24,206 nt of DNA, taken from assembly GCA_045654025.1 (NCBI GenBank), contig JAZOMO010000011.1, forward strand, positions 1 through 24,206, written 5' to 3'. The translations under genes and the position numbers were made by a program. Shown here one piece after another: positions 8,273 through 15,489 of the stretch. This DNA is from Scatosoma sp045654025 (lineage in GTDB: Bacteria; Bacillota; Clostridia; Christensenellales; Borkfalkiaceae). Under the pieces are notes generated by a model. It ran no database searches. It saw only the letters and a list, made by a program, of their open reading frames with translations, and was not told the DNA's origin. The stretch's first letter is position 1. Every line of letters starts with the position of its first letter.

Positions 8273-9136
8273 TTATTTCAGTAAGCCCTTTTTAATGGCA
8301 TATCCCTCCAAGTTGTCCGCATCGCTGACGATGACTTCTGTCAAGCCCAAGCTTTCAAGCAGCATCTTCAACCACACCGCACCCCCAAGCAACACCTCCG
8401 CACGCTTTTGCGGTACGCAGGTTTCCACCGCCACCTTTTCAGGGGGCGTGTTTTTCAGATATTCTATCGCCTCGACAAGCGCAGGCATCGTCAAAGCATA
8501 GCCGGTCACCGCCGAGGAACTATATTCCTTCAACCGAAGGGCAATCGAAGCCAGCGAAGTTGCCGTGCCACCGATGGCATGCAGAGTTGCGCGCGGTACT
8601 TGTCCAAAGGCGTTTACGGCAGAGCCGCAATAATCCGTCAAGCGTTCTATCTCTCTACCGCAGAGGTCGTGCAGACGAACGACGCCGACGTCCACGCTCT
8701 TTTTATACAAAATTTGACCCGATTTTTGCACGATGATTTCCGTGCTTGCGCCGCCGATGTCAATGATGCCGCCGTCCGCGCCTCTAAGCGCGCCAAGCAC
8801 CCCGATTTCAGCCTCTTCTTCACCCGAAATCACCTCGACCTCTAAGCCGCAAAGAGAGCGCACCGCCGAAAGAAACGTTTGTCCGTTCTTCGCCGAGCGC
8901 ACCGCCGCCGTTGCAAAAGCGCATATGGTTTCCGCGCCGTCCGCTTTTGCACGGGCATAAAAGCTTGCCACCGCTTTTGCCGAACGGTCAATCGCCGCAG
9001 GCTGTAATTCCCCAGTAGCGGCAATCCCCTCGCCAAGACGGGTGATTTCCAAGGTCTTATATAAAATTTTTCCGTCCGCCACGAACATGAGGCGGACGGA
9101 ATTCGAGCCGACGTCAATTACGGCAATCTTTTTCAT
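8273..9136 (-). CDS. ppx: Ppx/GppA family phosphatase (exopolyphosphatase-like)
   Basis: Cytosolic ASKHA-fold enzyme expected to hydrolyse polyphosphate or pppGpp. At 287 residues it is the short form, lacking the C-terminal HD-like domain of E. coli Ppx/GppA. The N-terminal phosphate-binding motif is VIDVGSNSVRLM (residues 5-16). The second motif is GGIIDIGGASTEI, and the catalytic-site stretch includes FATAAVRSAKNG and ISGEEEAEIGVLGA. It starts 12 bases after divIC with AAGGA at good spacing. The neighbourhood (divIC upstream) is a recurrent arrangement in Clostridia. Whether polyphosphate or the alarmone is the substrate cannot be told from sequence. Confidence 0.88.
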   Translation of the reverse strand: MKKIAVIDVGSNSVRLMFVADGKILYKTLEITRLGEGIAATGELQPAAIDRSAKAVASFYARAKADGAETICAFATAAVRSAKNGQTFLSAVRSLCGLEVEVISGEEEAEIGVLGALRGADGGIIDIGGASTEIIVQKSGQILYKKSVDVGVVRLHDLCGREIERLTDYCGSAVNAFGQVPRATLHAIGGTATSLASIALRLKEYSSSAVTGYALTMPALVEAIEYLKNTPPEKVAVETCVPQKRAEVLLGGAVWLKMLLESLGLTEVIVSDADNLEGYAIKKGLLK

Positions 9137-9148
9137 ACTATGTTTTCC

Positions 9149-9403
9149 TTACTTTTCAATAATCCCATATTTGAGGGCCCAGTCGTGCTTCCAGAAGGGG
9201 TCACCTAAGTCATCCAAATCTTCCTGCAGCTCCTCTTGCCTTGCCGCAAGCTCCGCAGCCTCCGCTTTCGCATCGCGATAGCGACGATCCAAAACCCCGA
9301 AGGTGATCCACTGGTAAATCAAAACGCTGAAGAGAATGACCAAAAGCAGGGTTGCCGCTACGACAATCCCCGTTACCATTCTCGACATCTTTTCCTTCGT
9401 CAT
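9149..9403 (-). CDS. divIC: DivIC/FtsB-like septum formation protein
   Basis: An 84-residue bitopic membrane protein: a short basic cytoplasmic tail, one transmembrane helix (about residues 10-31, VTGIVVAATLLLVILFSVLIY), then an Ala/Glu/Leu-rich coiled coil (about 40-68) and a short end, DPFWKHDWALKYGII. This is the typical FtsB/DivIC layout; such proteins bridge the divisome in the outer leaflet space. Sequence alone is weakly conserved, but its position directly after yabQ is the classical divIC location. It overlaps yabQ by four bases (ATGA) and has GAGGAG eight bases upstream. Confidence 0.82.
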   Translation of the reverse strand: MTKEKMSRMVTGIVVAATLLLVILFSVLIYQWITFGVLDRRYRDAKAEAAELAARQEELQEDLDDLGDPFWKHDWALKYGIIEK

Positions 9404-9777
9404 ACCCGTTTCTCCTCTTTCTTGCGAAAGTTTTTCCTGTTTTTAAGGCAGTTTACCAGTTTCCTAACGCCATTATAGCACATCTTTTTGAAAAAAGCAA
9501 CTGCTTTATGAAAAGTTTTTAAGTATATTAACAGCCCAAGGGCAAATCCTAAGTAATAATATTCCCGAAAAGAAGGCAAGCAAAGCCAGCTGGTCACAAA
9601 AACGCAGAGCCCTGCAAACACCACAAAAAAGGTGATATCAGCAACAAACCGCAGAGCGGCGCGCCATTTTCTCGGTCTTGGCAACGCCAACACGGACACC
9701 CCTTCATAAAGGAAACCGCCTGCAAGCCCCAGCGCTACACAGAGGACAAAGATGGGAAGTTGACCTGCGCCGTCCAT
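9400..9777 (-). CDS. yabQ: YabQ-like spore cortex membrane protein
   Basis: A 125-residue membrane protein with about four hydrophobic segments (near residues 8-28, 43-65, 70-90) and a basic C-terminal tail. In B. subtilis, YabQ is a mother-cell membrane protein needed for spore cortex formation. The N-terminal pattern (short hydrophilic start, then LGLAGGFLYEG, which resembles the family's G-x-x-x-G-x-x-x-D) and its place between yabP and divIC support the call. The YabP stop and YabQ start share one base (TAATG). Its presence suggests the organism sporulates or descends from a sporulator. Confidence 0.82.
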   Translation of the reverse strand: MDGAGQLPIFVLCVALGLAGGFLYEGVSVLALPRPRKWRAALRFVADITFFVVFAGLCVFVTSWLCLPSFREYYYLGFALGLLIYLKTFHKAVAFFKKMCYNGVRKLVNCLKNRKNFRKKEEKRV

Positions 9778-10028
9778 TATCGAAACAGCCTTGCCGCAAA
9801 GCTCTTGCCGCCGTAGGAAACCCCTACCACGTTGCCGCCGGCAGTAAATACGCCGCTGTCCTTGGAAAAGCCGCTAATCTTTAAGCCATTCCCTGCGACA
9901 AACAGCTTGCCGCCGCCACGCACGCCCAGCGTGATTTTCGTTTCCGAAAATGCGAGCACACTCTCTATGCCCGTAATCGAAACCTCTTTCTTTTGTGTAA
10001 TCGTAATTTGATGAACGTCGTTTTGCAT
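9777..10028 (-). CDS. yabP: YabP-like sporulation protein
   Basis: 83 residues with the YabP/YqfC fold pattern: HQITITQKKEVSITGIESVLAFSETKITL, followed by beta-rich repeats ending GNVVGVSYGGKS. In B. subtilis yabP is expressed in the mother cell and is linked to spore coat/cortex formation. The only possible start is the ATG at 10028, because an in-frame stop lies just upstream. No Shine-Dalgarno sequence is at normal spacing (AGGCGG is 18 bases away), and a sigma-E-like promoter sits immediately upstream, so its transcript may be leaderless. It may also be read through from ttcA. Confidence 0.85.
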   Translation of the reverse strand: MQNDVHQITITQKKEVSITGIESVLAFSETKITLGVRGGGKLFVAGNGLKISGFSKDSGVFTAGGNVVGVSYGGKSFAARLFR

Positions 10029-10033
10029 ACTGT

Positions 10034-10061
10034 ATCGTATGCGAAAAGCCGCCTAATTATT
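10034..10061 (-). promoter_or_regulatory. candidate sigma-E promoter for yabP-yabQ
   Basis: On the minus strand CATACGAT (10034-10041) matches the sigma-E -10 pattern CATACAHT at seven of eight positions. An AATA sits exactly 16 bases upstream (10058-10061), as expected for the -35. It overlaps the ttcA stop codon. yabP and yabQ belong to the sigma-E regulon in B. subtilis, which raises the prior. The predicted start falls on or next to the yabP ATG. Confidence 0.45.
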
Positions 10062-10926
10062 CGTCTTTTTCTTCGGTGTTTGTTTCAATGCTACGAGGGG
10101 CAACGATGCCGTGCCTTTCGCCGCCTTGTTTGTATTCCACCAAGGTATCCAGTTGCACGTTGTGAATGCTTTGGAAAATGTTGCTCTCAATATTCGGGTT
10201 TTCCTTTTTGAGCGTAGCAATCAGTTCCTTAACACGCTTTCTTGCGGAAAAATTCGGGGCAGCTACCTGTTCGATACTCTCCGTGAATTTGCACGCGCAG
10301 GCGATAAATTGTAACCCGTTATATTCCTTCCAGCGCAGAATGTCCTGCTCTAACACGCAATACAAGGGGCGAATGAGCTCCATACCCTCGAAGTTCGTAC
10401 TTTTAAGCTTTGGCAACATTCCCTGAATTTGACCGCCGTACAGCATCCCCATTAGGGTGGTTTCGATGACGTCGCTCTTGTGATGCCCTAAGGCGATTTT
10501 GTTGCAACCGAGCTCCTTCGCCTTGGCGTAGAGATGACCACGGCGCATCCGAGCGCAAAGATAGCAAGGGGAATCCCCCGCCGCCGTTTCCGCCGCCGCG
10601 AAGACGTCGCTGTCAAACACGGTGATAGGAATATTCAACAGCCTTGCATTCTCCTCAATCTGCCGACGATTTTCAGGCGCGTAGCCAGGGTCCATGACGA
10701 GGTATACAAGCTCGAAAGGAACGTCGCTGTGGCGAGAGAGCTGTTGCATGAGCTTTGCCAGCAACATACTGTCCTTACCCCCCGAAATACAAACGGCGAT
10801 TTTGTCCCCTGCCTCGATAAGATTGTACTTTTTTACCGCTAAGACGAACGGCGACCAAATCGTCTTGCGATAGGTCGTAATGATTGAACGTTCGACTTCC
10901 TGATGTTTTTCCAGCTGTTTTGCCAT
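10057..10926 (-). CDS. ttcA: TtcA-type tRNA thiolation enzyme (PP-loop ATPase)
   Basis: 289 residues, matching the TtcA family that installs 2-thiocytidine at tRNA position 32 using ATP and an iron-sulfur cluster. The PP-loop is SGGKDS at residues 48-53. The CxxC pair is Cys121/Cys124 (SPCYLCARMRRG), and further cysteines at 210/212 (FIACACKF) could provide the third cluster ligand. The histidine-containing ALGHHKSDVIET stretch is also characteristic. It has a good promoter and an AGGTGG site just before the ATG. A related TtcA-family tRNA sulfurtransferase with another target is possible. In many Firmicutes the paralogous TilS lies near this cluster; this protein is not TilS by motif. Confidence 0.88.
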   Translation of the reverse strand: MAKQLEKHQEVERSIITTYRKTIWSPFVLAVKKYNLIEAGDKIAVCISGGKDSMLLAKLMQQLSRHSDVPFELVYLVMDPGYAPENRRQIEENARLLNIPITVFDSDVFAAAETAAGDSPCYLCARMRRGHLYAKAKELGCNKIALGHHKSDVIETTLMGMLYGGQIQGMLPKLKSTNFEGMELIRPLYCVLEQDILRWKEYNGLQFIACACKFTESIEQVAAPNFSARKRVKELIATLKKENPNIESNIFQSIHNVQLDTLVEYKQGGERHGIVAPRSIETNTEEKDE

Positions 10927-10956
10927 GCGCCACCTGTTTTTTTGCTATCTTTTAAC

Positions 10957-10985
10957 AGTATAGCAAATTTCACGAGACTCGTCAA
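10957..10985 (-). promoter_or_regulatory. sigma-A promoter of the ttcA operon
   Basis: On the minus strand TTGACG (10980-10985) and TATACT (10957-10962) are 17 bases apart. It lies immediately after the helicase stop codon and about 31 bases before the ttcA ATG. Confidence 0.7.
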
Positions 10986-10989
10986 CTAA

Positions 10990-12249
10990 TTATCGAACGA
11001 TAAGTAAGCGTTTCTTTGCGCGCGTGATTGCCGTATACAACCAACGGAAACGATCCTCGCCAAACAGCCAGCTTTCGTCGAAGACCACCACAAAGTCAAA
11101 CTCCGACCCCTGCGCCTTGTGGCAGGTAATTGCGTAGGCAAATTCAAAACGGTCGATGGTTTTTTCCTCAACAACCTTCAATTTTCTAAGTAAAGTACGG
11201 TTGTATTCGTGCACGATCGTACCGTCGGCAAGCGTTGCCGCCCGATCCCCATACATATGCGCATACTCCCCCGTTAGGAATACCCCGCCGTCCGCAATCA
11301 CTTCAATCTCCTGCCCGATTTTGTCCGCTTGGAAGGAGAAGGTGAGCAGATAATCGTAATGTTCCTGCACCGAATGAACGCGACCGATGATGCCGTTGAC
11401 AAGGTGAAAGCGCTCGTCTTCATCAAGAGGCTGTTCCCAGTTGTTCAGCGTGCAAATCAGCTTCTCGTCTTCCTGAGGAAACAGCTGATCCTCCGCAATC
11501 CCCAAATATCCACGATATTCTGCGTTTAAGGCGTTGCGCGTCTTGTTTCTACCGCAGATAATCTGGTCGGCGCGGAGCATCGCGCGCTTTCTTTCCAAGC
11601 CCTGAAAATAGCGCAGGGAAACCACACTGACGTTGTCGCCGTAATGACCGTAGGGGATTTGTTTCCCTTCGCGCGCCATCGTCGCCACCTGAATAATCGG
11701 GTCGCCTGCCGCCTGACGAACGATTTCCGTCAAGACGAAATTCGGGTGTTGCATCAAGAGGCAATCCCCGTTGACCGGCGGCAGCTGCGCGTGATCCCCG
11801 CAGAAAAGGCATTTGACCCCAAAGCTGAGCAAATCCCTCAACATCTCTTCCCCCACCATCGACGCCTCGTCAACGACGATGAGGCGGATTCTCTCGTCAA
11901 TGCTTTCACGCTTTGAAAAGGAGAGCCTGCGTTCGGTGGCAATCACTTCGCCGTCCTCGTTGACGTCAAATTCGTCCTCGTTGCGGATATAGATTAAGCC
12001 GTGCACCGTGCCAGCCACCGTGCCGCCCTGCGCCAAGACGGTTGCCGCTTTCCCCGTAGGGGAAACGAATGCCGCCTCTACGCCTGCCTCCAGCCCCAAC
12101 ACCTCTTTCACGACGTGGTTGATGAGGAATGTCTTGCCCGTACCTGCGTACCCCGCCAAAACAAAGCACATGTCATCGGTATGCAAAAACCATTCGGCTA
12201 TTAAATTTTCCGCGCGCTGTTGATCGGCGGTCAGCTGTACGTTTTTCAT
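10990..12249 (-). CDS. ATP-dependent DNA helicase, RecD/Dda-like (SF1)
   Basis: 419 residues. N-terminal QLTADQQRAENLI is the Q-motif-like start of the RecD/Dda group. Walker A is GYAGTGKT at residues 33-40, and motif Ia includes FVSPTGKAA. Walker B/motif II is IVVDEASMVGEEML. The C-terminus has the UvrD-type fold with AITCHKAQGSEFDFVVVF and ending YTAITRAKKRLLIVR (motifs V-VI). It is much shorter than full RecD2 and lacks its N-terminal extension, so it resembles phage-type Dda or the single-domain helicases seen in many Clostridia. It probably acts in replication or repair. It appears monocistronic, and its ATG is unusually close to its promoter with no Shine-Dalgarno. Confidence 0.9.
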   Translation of the reverse strand: MKNVQLTADQQRAENLIAEWFLHTDDMCFVLAGYAGTGKTFLINHVVKEVLGLEAGVEAAFVSPTGKAATVLAQGGTVAGTVHGLIYIRNEDEFDVNEDGEVIATERRLSFSKRESIDERIRLIVVDEASMVGEEMLRDLLSFGVKCLFCGDHAQLPPVNGDCLLMQHPNFVLTEIVRQAAGDPIIQVATMAREGKQIPYGHYGDNVSVVSLRYFQGLERKRAMLRADQIICGRNKTRNALNAEYRGYLGIAEDQLFPQEDEKLICTLNNWEQPLDEDERFHLVNGIIGRVHSVQEHYDYLLTFSFQADKIGQEIEVIADGGVFLTGEYAHMYGDRAATLADGTIVHEYNRTLLRKLKVVEEKTIDRFEFAYAITCHKAQGSEFDFVVVFDESWLFGEDRFRWLYTAITRAKKRLLIVR

Positions 12250-12258
12250 CGTGTTTTT

Positions 12259-12287
12259 ATTATATCACACGCTTTTTGAAAAAGCAA
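12259..12287 (-). promoter_or_regulatory. sigma-A promoter of the helicase gene, nearly leaderless
   Basis: On the minus strand TTGCTT (12282-12287) and TATAAT (12259-12264) are 17 bases apart. Only nine bases separate the -10 from the ATG at 12249. The expected transcript start would leave a leader of about two to four bases. The spacer contains a GCTTTTT/AAAAAGC palindrome. Confidence 0.7.
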
Positions 12288-12316
12288 GCATTTTACGAAC
12301 ATTTGTTTGCAATTTT

Positions 12317-12730
12317 TTATTTTCTTGTAAAACGAGCAAAAAACGCCCTACCTGAAAGGTTTTCGCTCATCGTAATTTCCCCTTTTTCGTAGGACATACG
12401 CACCCTCTTTTCGCCCCTGCCGTCAGGAACGGTCAAGAAGAAAGACTGTGCTTCCTCGTCGTATTCATACGGAAAGGAGCGCGATTTTTCGCCGCCGAAC
12501 GGGAGCTTCCATACCAAAGTCAACACTTTATCCCCCACCTCTAAGCGGGCGTTCACTTCGTCTGCAAAATCCTTTTCCCCTATCCGCAGGGTTTCGCATT
12601 GATAGTACCCCAAGTACGGGGTGGATATTTCTTTCAGCGTTCCAAGACGTAAAACGTTGGGGGCAGAGAAGATTGTCAATAAAGATACAAGCGCAGACGC
12701 GCAATACAGTCGAATACTTTTCACTTTCAT
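12317..12730 (-). CDS. small secreted or membrane-anchored protein, unknown function
   Basis: 137 residues from the ATG at 12730. The N-terminus is basic then hydrophobic (MKVKSIRLYCASALVSLLTIFSA), a signal peptide or membrane anchor. The rest looks like a small beta-rich domain with conserved-looking stretches LGYYQCETLRIGEKDF and FFLTVPDGRGEKRVRMSYEKGEITMSENLSG. I do not recognise the family. A longer reading begins at a TTG inside the CmpB-like gene and is less likely. It lies 28 bases after that gene and may be co-transcribed. The ribosome binding site is weak (GTGGGT). Confidence 0.65.
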   Translation of the reverse strand: MKVKSIRLYCASALVSLLTIFSAPNVLRLGTLKEISTPYLGYYQCETLRIGEKDFADEVNARLEVGDKVLTLVWKLPFGGEKSRSFPYEYDEEAQSFFLTVPDGRGEKRVRMSYEKGEITMSENLSGRAFFARFTRK

Positions 12731-12758
12731 ACCCACAGTCTGTTCCGTTTTTCGCAAT

Positions 12759-13358
12759 TTATAACCAGAGCAATAGAATAAAATCCGCAAGCATCGCCCC
12801 TAAAAGTACAACGCAGGGTATCGCAAGGACTTTCTTAGGCGTGGACTTCGCCAAGTTCATCAGCCAAGTGTACGGATAGCGCATGCCTATCGTCATAATA
12901 AAACCCCAACAGATGGATATCGACGGGCAAATGACACCCTTGAAATTATACGGCTGATTTGCGTACGACCATAGGTCGTAGCCTAAATTTTGGAAAATCA
13001 CCCCTACCATTAACTCCACCGCCGTCGCAAGCAGCATAGTGAGCAGAAAGTAGACGGCATACCGCACCGCCTTTGCCACCCCGTCCGTCCAGCCGTAACG
13101 CCCCGCAAGGCGACCGATTGTAGTGGCAAGGTTTCCCTCGATAGGCGTTCCTAAAAGCAGTCCTACGGCGCACGCCGATCCACCGTAAATCGGACAAAAC
13201 GGCAGGCGCAAAAAGCCCCTATCGGAAAACCCGCCAAACGCTGTCAAGCACAGCAACGTTTCATACACCCAGCCACCGTAGGAAATGACAAGAAAGACAA
13301 ACGACGCAGCAACAATGCTACGCCGTATTTGTGTTTTCGTATATTTCTGCGTATTCAT
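12759..13358 (-). CDS. putative ABC-transporter type IV / CmpB-family membrane protein
   Basis: 199 residues with about five hydrophobic segments. The family signature is clear: GGWVYETLL near residue 28, then the DRGFL...PFCPIYGGSA stretch, then LWSYANQPYNFKGVICPSISICWGF. These are the marks of the 'putative ABC transporter permease' group (CmpB, PF06541). Proteins of this family are common in Clostridia, often of unknown function despite the name, and no ATPase gene is adjacent here. The start is the only ATG; its ribosome binding site (GGTGG) abuts the ATG and is poor. Confidence 0.85.
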   Translation of the reverse strand: MNTQKYTKTQIRRSIVAASFVFLVISYGGWVYETLLCLTAFGGFSDRGFLRLPFCPIYGGSACAVGLLLGTPIEGNLATTIGRLAGRYGWTDGVAKAVRYAVYFLLTMLLATAVELMVGVIFQNLGYDLWSYANQPYNFKGVICPSISICWGFIMTIGMRYPYTWLMNLAKSTPKKVLAIPCVVLLGAMLADFILLLWL

Positions 13359-13397
13359 CCACCGCAGTATTTGTAAGCCGCAAAGAATTTATGCGGA

Positions 13398-14465
13398 TTA
13401 TTTGCAAGCCTCCGCTACGATTTTGCCCATTTGCTCAAAGCTCGCCTCCATTTCCGCCGCCAAGCGGATTTGCGTGCGGCATCTAACGAGGTTGTGCCCC
13501 TCGTATTTGGTCGCAAAGTAGGTATCGCCCGACAGATAATCGGTGAGGAAACGCATACCGCATTCAATCGTCATCAGGTACGCGCCGTAGGGCAACAGCT
13601 CCTTCTCTTTCTCGGTGATGCTATCCTTTACTGCGCCGCAGTAGCCCTTTGCGTACGCCGCAAAGAGGTCGATATCGAAATGCACCTTGGACAAGTCCTT
13701 TTCATCCTCCGCCGCCGTCGACGCGCCAAAGCGAATAGAGTCGCCAAAATCGTACAGCATTGAACCGGGCATAATCGTATCAAGGTCGATAACCGCACGC
13801 GCCTCGTTGCTTTCCGCATCCATCAGGATATTGTTGAGTTTCGTGTCGTTGTGGGTCACCCGAAGAGGCAACGAGCCGTCCTTCAAGCCGTCCATCGCTT
13901 TGCCGTAGGTGTCTGCGTGGCTCAATACAAAGGCAATCTCCTCCCCACAATCCTTAGCACGGTCGAACGCATCCGCCTCTAAGGCCGCTTTGAAATTTGC
14001 AAAACGGTTGGGAGTGTCGTGGAAACGAGCAATCGTTTCCGTAAGTTTAGAGGCGTCAAATTCCGCAAGGTAGTTTTGGAATTCGCCAAACGCCTTGCCC
14101 GAATTTTCAAACACCTTTGCATCCGTCACCTTCTGATAGGTAATCGTGTTTTCAATGAACGCATACATACGATAACATTCCTCGCCGTAGATAAAGCTTT
14201 CGCCCGATTTCGTGGGGATAACCTCCAAGGTTTCGATACCGCGAGCGCGCAAATGCTCCGTGACACCGCAAATATTGCGCATTAAGTTAACGGGATCGGG
14301 GAAGACTTTTGTATTCATCTTCTGCATAATATACCGCTTTTTATCCGTTTCGACCAGCAAAGTCAGGTTGATATGCCCTTCGCCGTAGGGAGAAATCGCA
14401 AGAACCGTCCCCTCTAAACAAAATTGTTCTGCCGCCGCAAGATACTGCTTGGTGCATTCCGTCAT
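13398..14465 (-). CDS. APH-fold sugar kinase, NahK-like (N-acetylhexosamine 1-kinase type)
   Basis: 355 residues. It belongs to the aminoglycoside-phosphotransferase fold, with catalytic THNDTKLNNIL (His205-Asn206-Asp207) and the metal-binding VIDLDTIMPG (Asp227, Asp229). The glycine-rich N-terminal SPYGEGHINLTLLVE and the overall pattern match NahK-like kinases, which phosphorylate GlcNAc/GalNAc at C1 in use of mucin or milk glycans. The LNB/GNB phosphorylase and UDP-sugar genes of the Bifidobacterium pathway are absent here, so the substrate is uncertain. I chose ATG at 14465, with AGGTGG four bases before it, over an upstream in-frame start. It has a good promoter. Confidence 0.85.
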   Translation of the reverse strand: MTECTKQYLAAAEQFCLEGTVLAISPYGEGHINLTLLVETDKKRYIMQKMNTKVFPDPVNLMRNICGVTEHLRARGIETLEVIPTKSGESFIYGEECYRMYAFIENTITYQKVTDAKVFENSGKAFGEFQNYLAEFDASKLTETIARFHDTPNRFANFKAALEADAFDRAKDCGEEIAFVLSHADTYGKAMDGLKDGSLPLRVTHNDTKLNNILMDAESNEARAVIDLDTIMPGSMLYDFGDSIRFGASTAAEDEKDLSKVHFDIDLFAAYAKGYCGAVKDSITEKEKELLPYGAYLMTIECGMRFLTDYLSGDTYFATKYEGHNLVRCRTQIRLAAEMEASFEQMGKIVAEACK

Positions 14466-14502
14466 AATTCCACCTCGTTTCGTCCTGTTTTTGAGTAGTT
14501 CC

Positions 14503-14531
14503 ATTATAACACACGGTTGCGGACATTACAA
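14503..14531 (-). promoter_or_regulatory. sigma-A promoter of the NahK-like kinase gene
   Basis: On the minus strand TTGTAA (14526-14531) and TATAAT (14503-14508) are 17 bases apart, giving a leader of about 30 nt with a good ribosome binding site. Confidence 0.75.
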
Positions 14532-14592
14532 CGATTTTTTATAAAATTTTATTGCAATTTCTTTCGTTAGTTTTTAAAAATCTTGCACACCC

Positions 14593-15393
14593 TCATTGTT
14601 TTTTACGCAGGCGTTCTACCTGCTGACTGTTGAAAATAACTCCACCGATAAAACAGACGGTCATAACGTACAACCAGAGCAAAAAGACGATGACGGCGCT
14701 GAGCGCACCGTACAAGCGATCGAGGTTACCAAGGCGCAAATAGACGGTAAAGCCAAACAGCGCCACTGCCCACGCCACAACCGTCAATAGCGACCCCAGC
14801 CAAAAACATTTCGGAGGCGCAGGATACGGGCAGATATACAAATTGAGGAAAAAGACGAGTAAAAACGCTAAGACCAACAGCAGTATATAACGAACGGGCG
14901 TTTCCCAGCCCTCGCCTATCACGTTCCCTAAAAAGAAGGAAACCGCCGTAAAACCCATCAACGTTAACGCAATCAAGACCATCATCAAAAAGAGTAGCGC
15001 GAGCGCCCCTAGCCTCGTCCGCAAACCGCCGCCAAGGGAGTAGGTATCATAGATAATTTCCCCGCTCTTTCGCATTTGGTAAAAGAGGGTGGTTGCAGAA
15101 TACAAGCTGGTAATCAGCAAGAACACGGAAGCCCCAGAGGTGGCGCTTTGCGCTTCACCACGGATATATTCGAACACCTCGGAAAACTGCTCTACGCCCG
15201 GCAGAGTGAACGGCGCACTCACCTCCACCTGCAACTTGCCAAGCAAGAGGGTCGCCCAAAAAAGCATGGGAACGAGCGACATCAGCAAAAAGAACACCAA
15301 CGTCCCTGCAAGCGTGGTGTATTTCTTTTCGCCAAGCAACCGATATTGCCCAGCAATATATCGCCAAATTTTCGCCCAAATACTCATACGCAT
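14593..15393 (-). CDS. YihY/virulence factor BrkB family membrane protein
   Basis: About 266 residues with six hydrophobic segments. N-terminal TTLAGTLVFFLLMSLVPMLFW and the later GSLLTVVAWAVALFGFTVYLRLG and YGALSAVIVFLLWLYVMTVCFIGGVIFN stretches are characteristic of the YihY/BrkB family. That family was once called RNase BN; its biological role is unclear. The C-terminus ends with a short basic tail. I place the start at the ATG at 15393; 15387 is equally possible. A longer GTG start at 15453 would begin inside a strong hairpin that separates it from the upstream gene. No obvious Shine-Dalgarno precedes either ATG. A GCATAC-GA-GTATGC palindrome overlaps the start. Confidence 0.85.
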   Translation of the reverse strand: MRMSIWAKIWRYIAGQYRLLGEKKYTTLAGTLVFFLLMSLVPMLFWATLLLGKLQVEVSAPFTLPGVEQFSEVFEYIRGEAQSATSGASVFLLITSLYSATTLFYQMRKSGEIIYDTYSLGGGLRTRLGALALLFLMMVLIALTLMGFTAVSFFLGNVIGEGWETPVRYILLLVLAFLLVFFLNLYICPYPAPPKCFWLGSLLTVVAWAVALFGFTVYLRLGNLDRLYGALSAVIVFLLWLYVMTVCFIGGVIFNSQQVERLRKKQ

Positions 15394-15425
15394 ACGAGTA
15401 TGCCCGTTTACAGAATAATTAAACA

Positions 15426-15451
15426 GCGGGCAGCGAAAAATCGCCGCCCGC
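15426..15451 (-). terminator. GC-rich hairpin after the cysteine-rich gene, probable terminator
   Basis: On the minus strand GCGGGCGGCGA - TTTT - TCGCTGCCCGC forms an 11-pair stem (one G-U). The following sequence (TGTTTAATTATT) is only partly U-rich, so termination may be inefficient. It lies about 40 bases after the stop of the cysteine-rich gene. Confidence 0.55.
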
Positions 15452-15489
15452 ACCGCCGACGGGGATACACCACGCCAGCAACCTTTTCC

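Noticed and set aside
12731..12790. N-terminal extension of the small secreted protein from a TTG codon
   Set aside because: It overlaps the end of the upstream CmpB-like gene and would spoil the signal peptide, which starts cleanly at the ATG at 12730.
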